This document shows, one piece after another, positions 37,178 through 37,322 of a stretch of 37,322 nucleotides of DNA. Position 1 is the first letter of the stretch, and every line of letters begins with the position of its first letter. The notes beneath the pieces were generated by a model. It had not been told where the DNA came from. It did not search any database and saw only the letters and a program-made list of their open reading frames with translations. This DNA comes from Erysipelotrichaceae bacterium. GTDB taxonomy: Bacteria; Bacillota_I; Bacilli_A; Erysipelotrichales; Erysipelotrichaceae. Made by a program: the position numbers and the translations under genes. The stretch lies in the NCBI GenBank assembly GCA_017432545.1, contig JAFRJA010000131.1, positions 1 through 37,322 of the forward strand, in the 5' to 3' direction.

Positions 37178-37322
37178 ATGATCGATATGAGATTCCATAA
37201 CGGATCTGATGAATTCAAAAAGATCAACTATGAAGCCAATAGGTCCTTTTATGATCCGGATAAGCCAAGGATCAAGGATATCGTATGGAAGCATTACGAC
37301 TGGATCTTAAAGACCTATGAGG
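37178..37322 (+). CDS. Unknown protein, 5' part only
   Basis: An open frame runs off the right edge. It begins MIDMRFHNGSDEFKKINYEA, with in-frame ATGs also at 37169 and 37175. There is no ribosome binding site; TATAAT (37165-37170) lies 7 nt before ATG 37178, again compatible with a leaderless start. The visible 48 residues are rich in aromatic and charged residues (SFYDPDKPRIKDIVWKHYDW). No family recognised. Confidence 0.5.
   Translation, partial: MIDMRFHNGSDEFKKINYEANRSFYDPDKPRIKDIVWKHYDWILKTYE

Noticed and set aside
1-37322. CRISPR array
   Set aside because: No set of regularly spaced direct repeats was seen; the repeated motif is dispersed over 23 kb.

Overview
The window looks like part of a large plasmid or plasmid-like extrachromosomal element of a Bacillota (Firmicutes) host. 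The reasons are a RepA_N-type replication initiator with a countertranscript-RNA control region, a ParA/ParB partition operon with a large palindrome just after parB, a Xer-like tyrosine recombinase, AGGAGG-type ribosome binding sites, Sec signal peptides with lipoboxes, and surface-protein domains (SHIRT, PASTA, DUF6273-like) common in Gram-positive gut and oral bacteria. An Erysipelotrichia- or Clostridia-like host is a guess from the style of the surface proteins. Conjugation genes and phage structural genes are not visible.

Layout. 1-7175 (minus) is an envelope module: a SHIRT surface protein cut by the window edge, two lipoproteins, two single-pass membrane proteins with long charged cytoplasmic parts, and a solo IscB/omega-RNA insertion between two of these genes. 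7395-11109 holds a small plus-strand gene facing a minus operon that starts with an Xre regulator, continues through two HTH proteins and two unknown proteins, and ends in SecY and SecE. 11110-11981 is a divergent control region with a second, S24-like repressor. 12068-16308 is the replication and partition core. 16399-18981 and 22932-23731 carry two paralogous surface lipoproteins. Both have a promoter whose spacer contains ten Gs, and both have a leader that can pair with its own Shine-Dalgarno sequence.

19158-22900 (minus) is dominated by RNA. It has a promoter, a roughly 650-nt structured RNA, translation factor IF-1 (infA), a second structured RNA with an intrinsic terminator, then another promoter, tRNA-Thr, a third structured RNA, tRNA-Gly and three small protein genes (one DUF2493/SLOG, one PD-(D/E)XK-like). 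23793-27808 carries a membrane-anchored NERD protein, a cold-shock protein, three small genes and the recombinase. 27922-30480 has two small genes with elaborate leaders, tRNA-Arg and an unknown 296-residue protein. 30583-37322 (plus) is a DNA-metabolism operon: SNF2-type helicase, dUTPase, two additional ParB-like proteins and several small proteins, followed by a RadC/JAB-like protein and a truncated final gene.

Two regulatory signals run through the element. One is a 20-bp inverted repeat (CTGGGCACC-CA-GGTGCCCAG) found six times, always between genes. In all six cases the CA-reading strand is the strand of a transcription unit that begins nearby. The other is a GGTACC/GGTGCC hexamer overlapping at least six promoters. 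Together with plasmid-encoded SecYE, IF-1, Csp, three tRNAs and three large RNAs, they suggest an element that carries its own translation and secretion accessories under element-specific control. That last sentence is inference. Nothing here was checked by database search or folding software.
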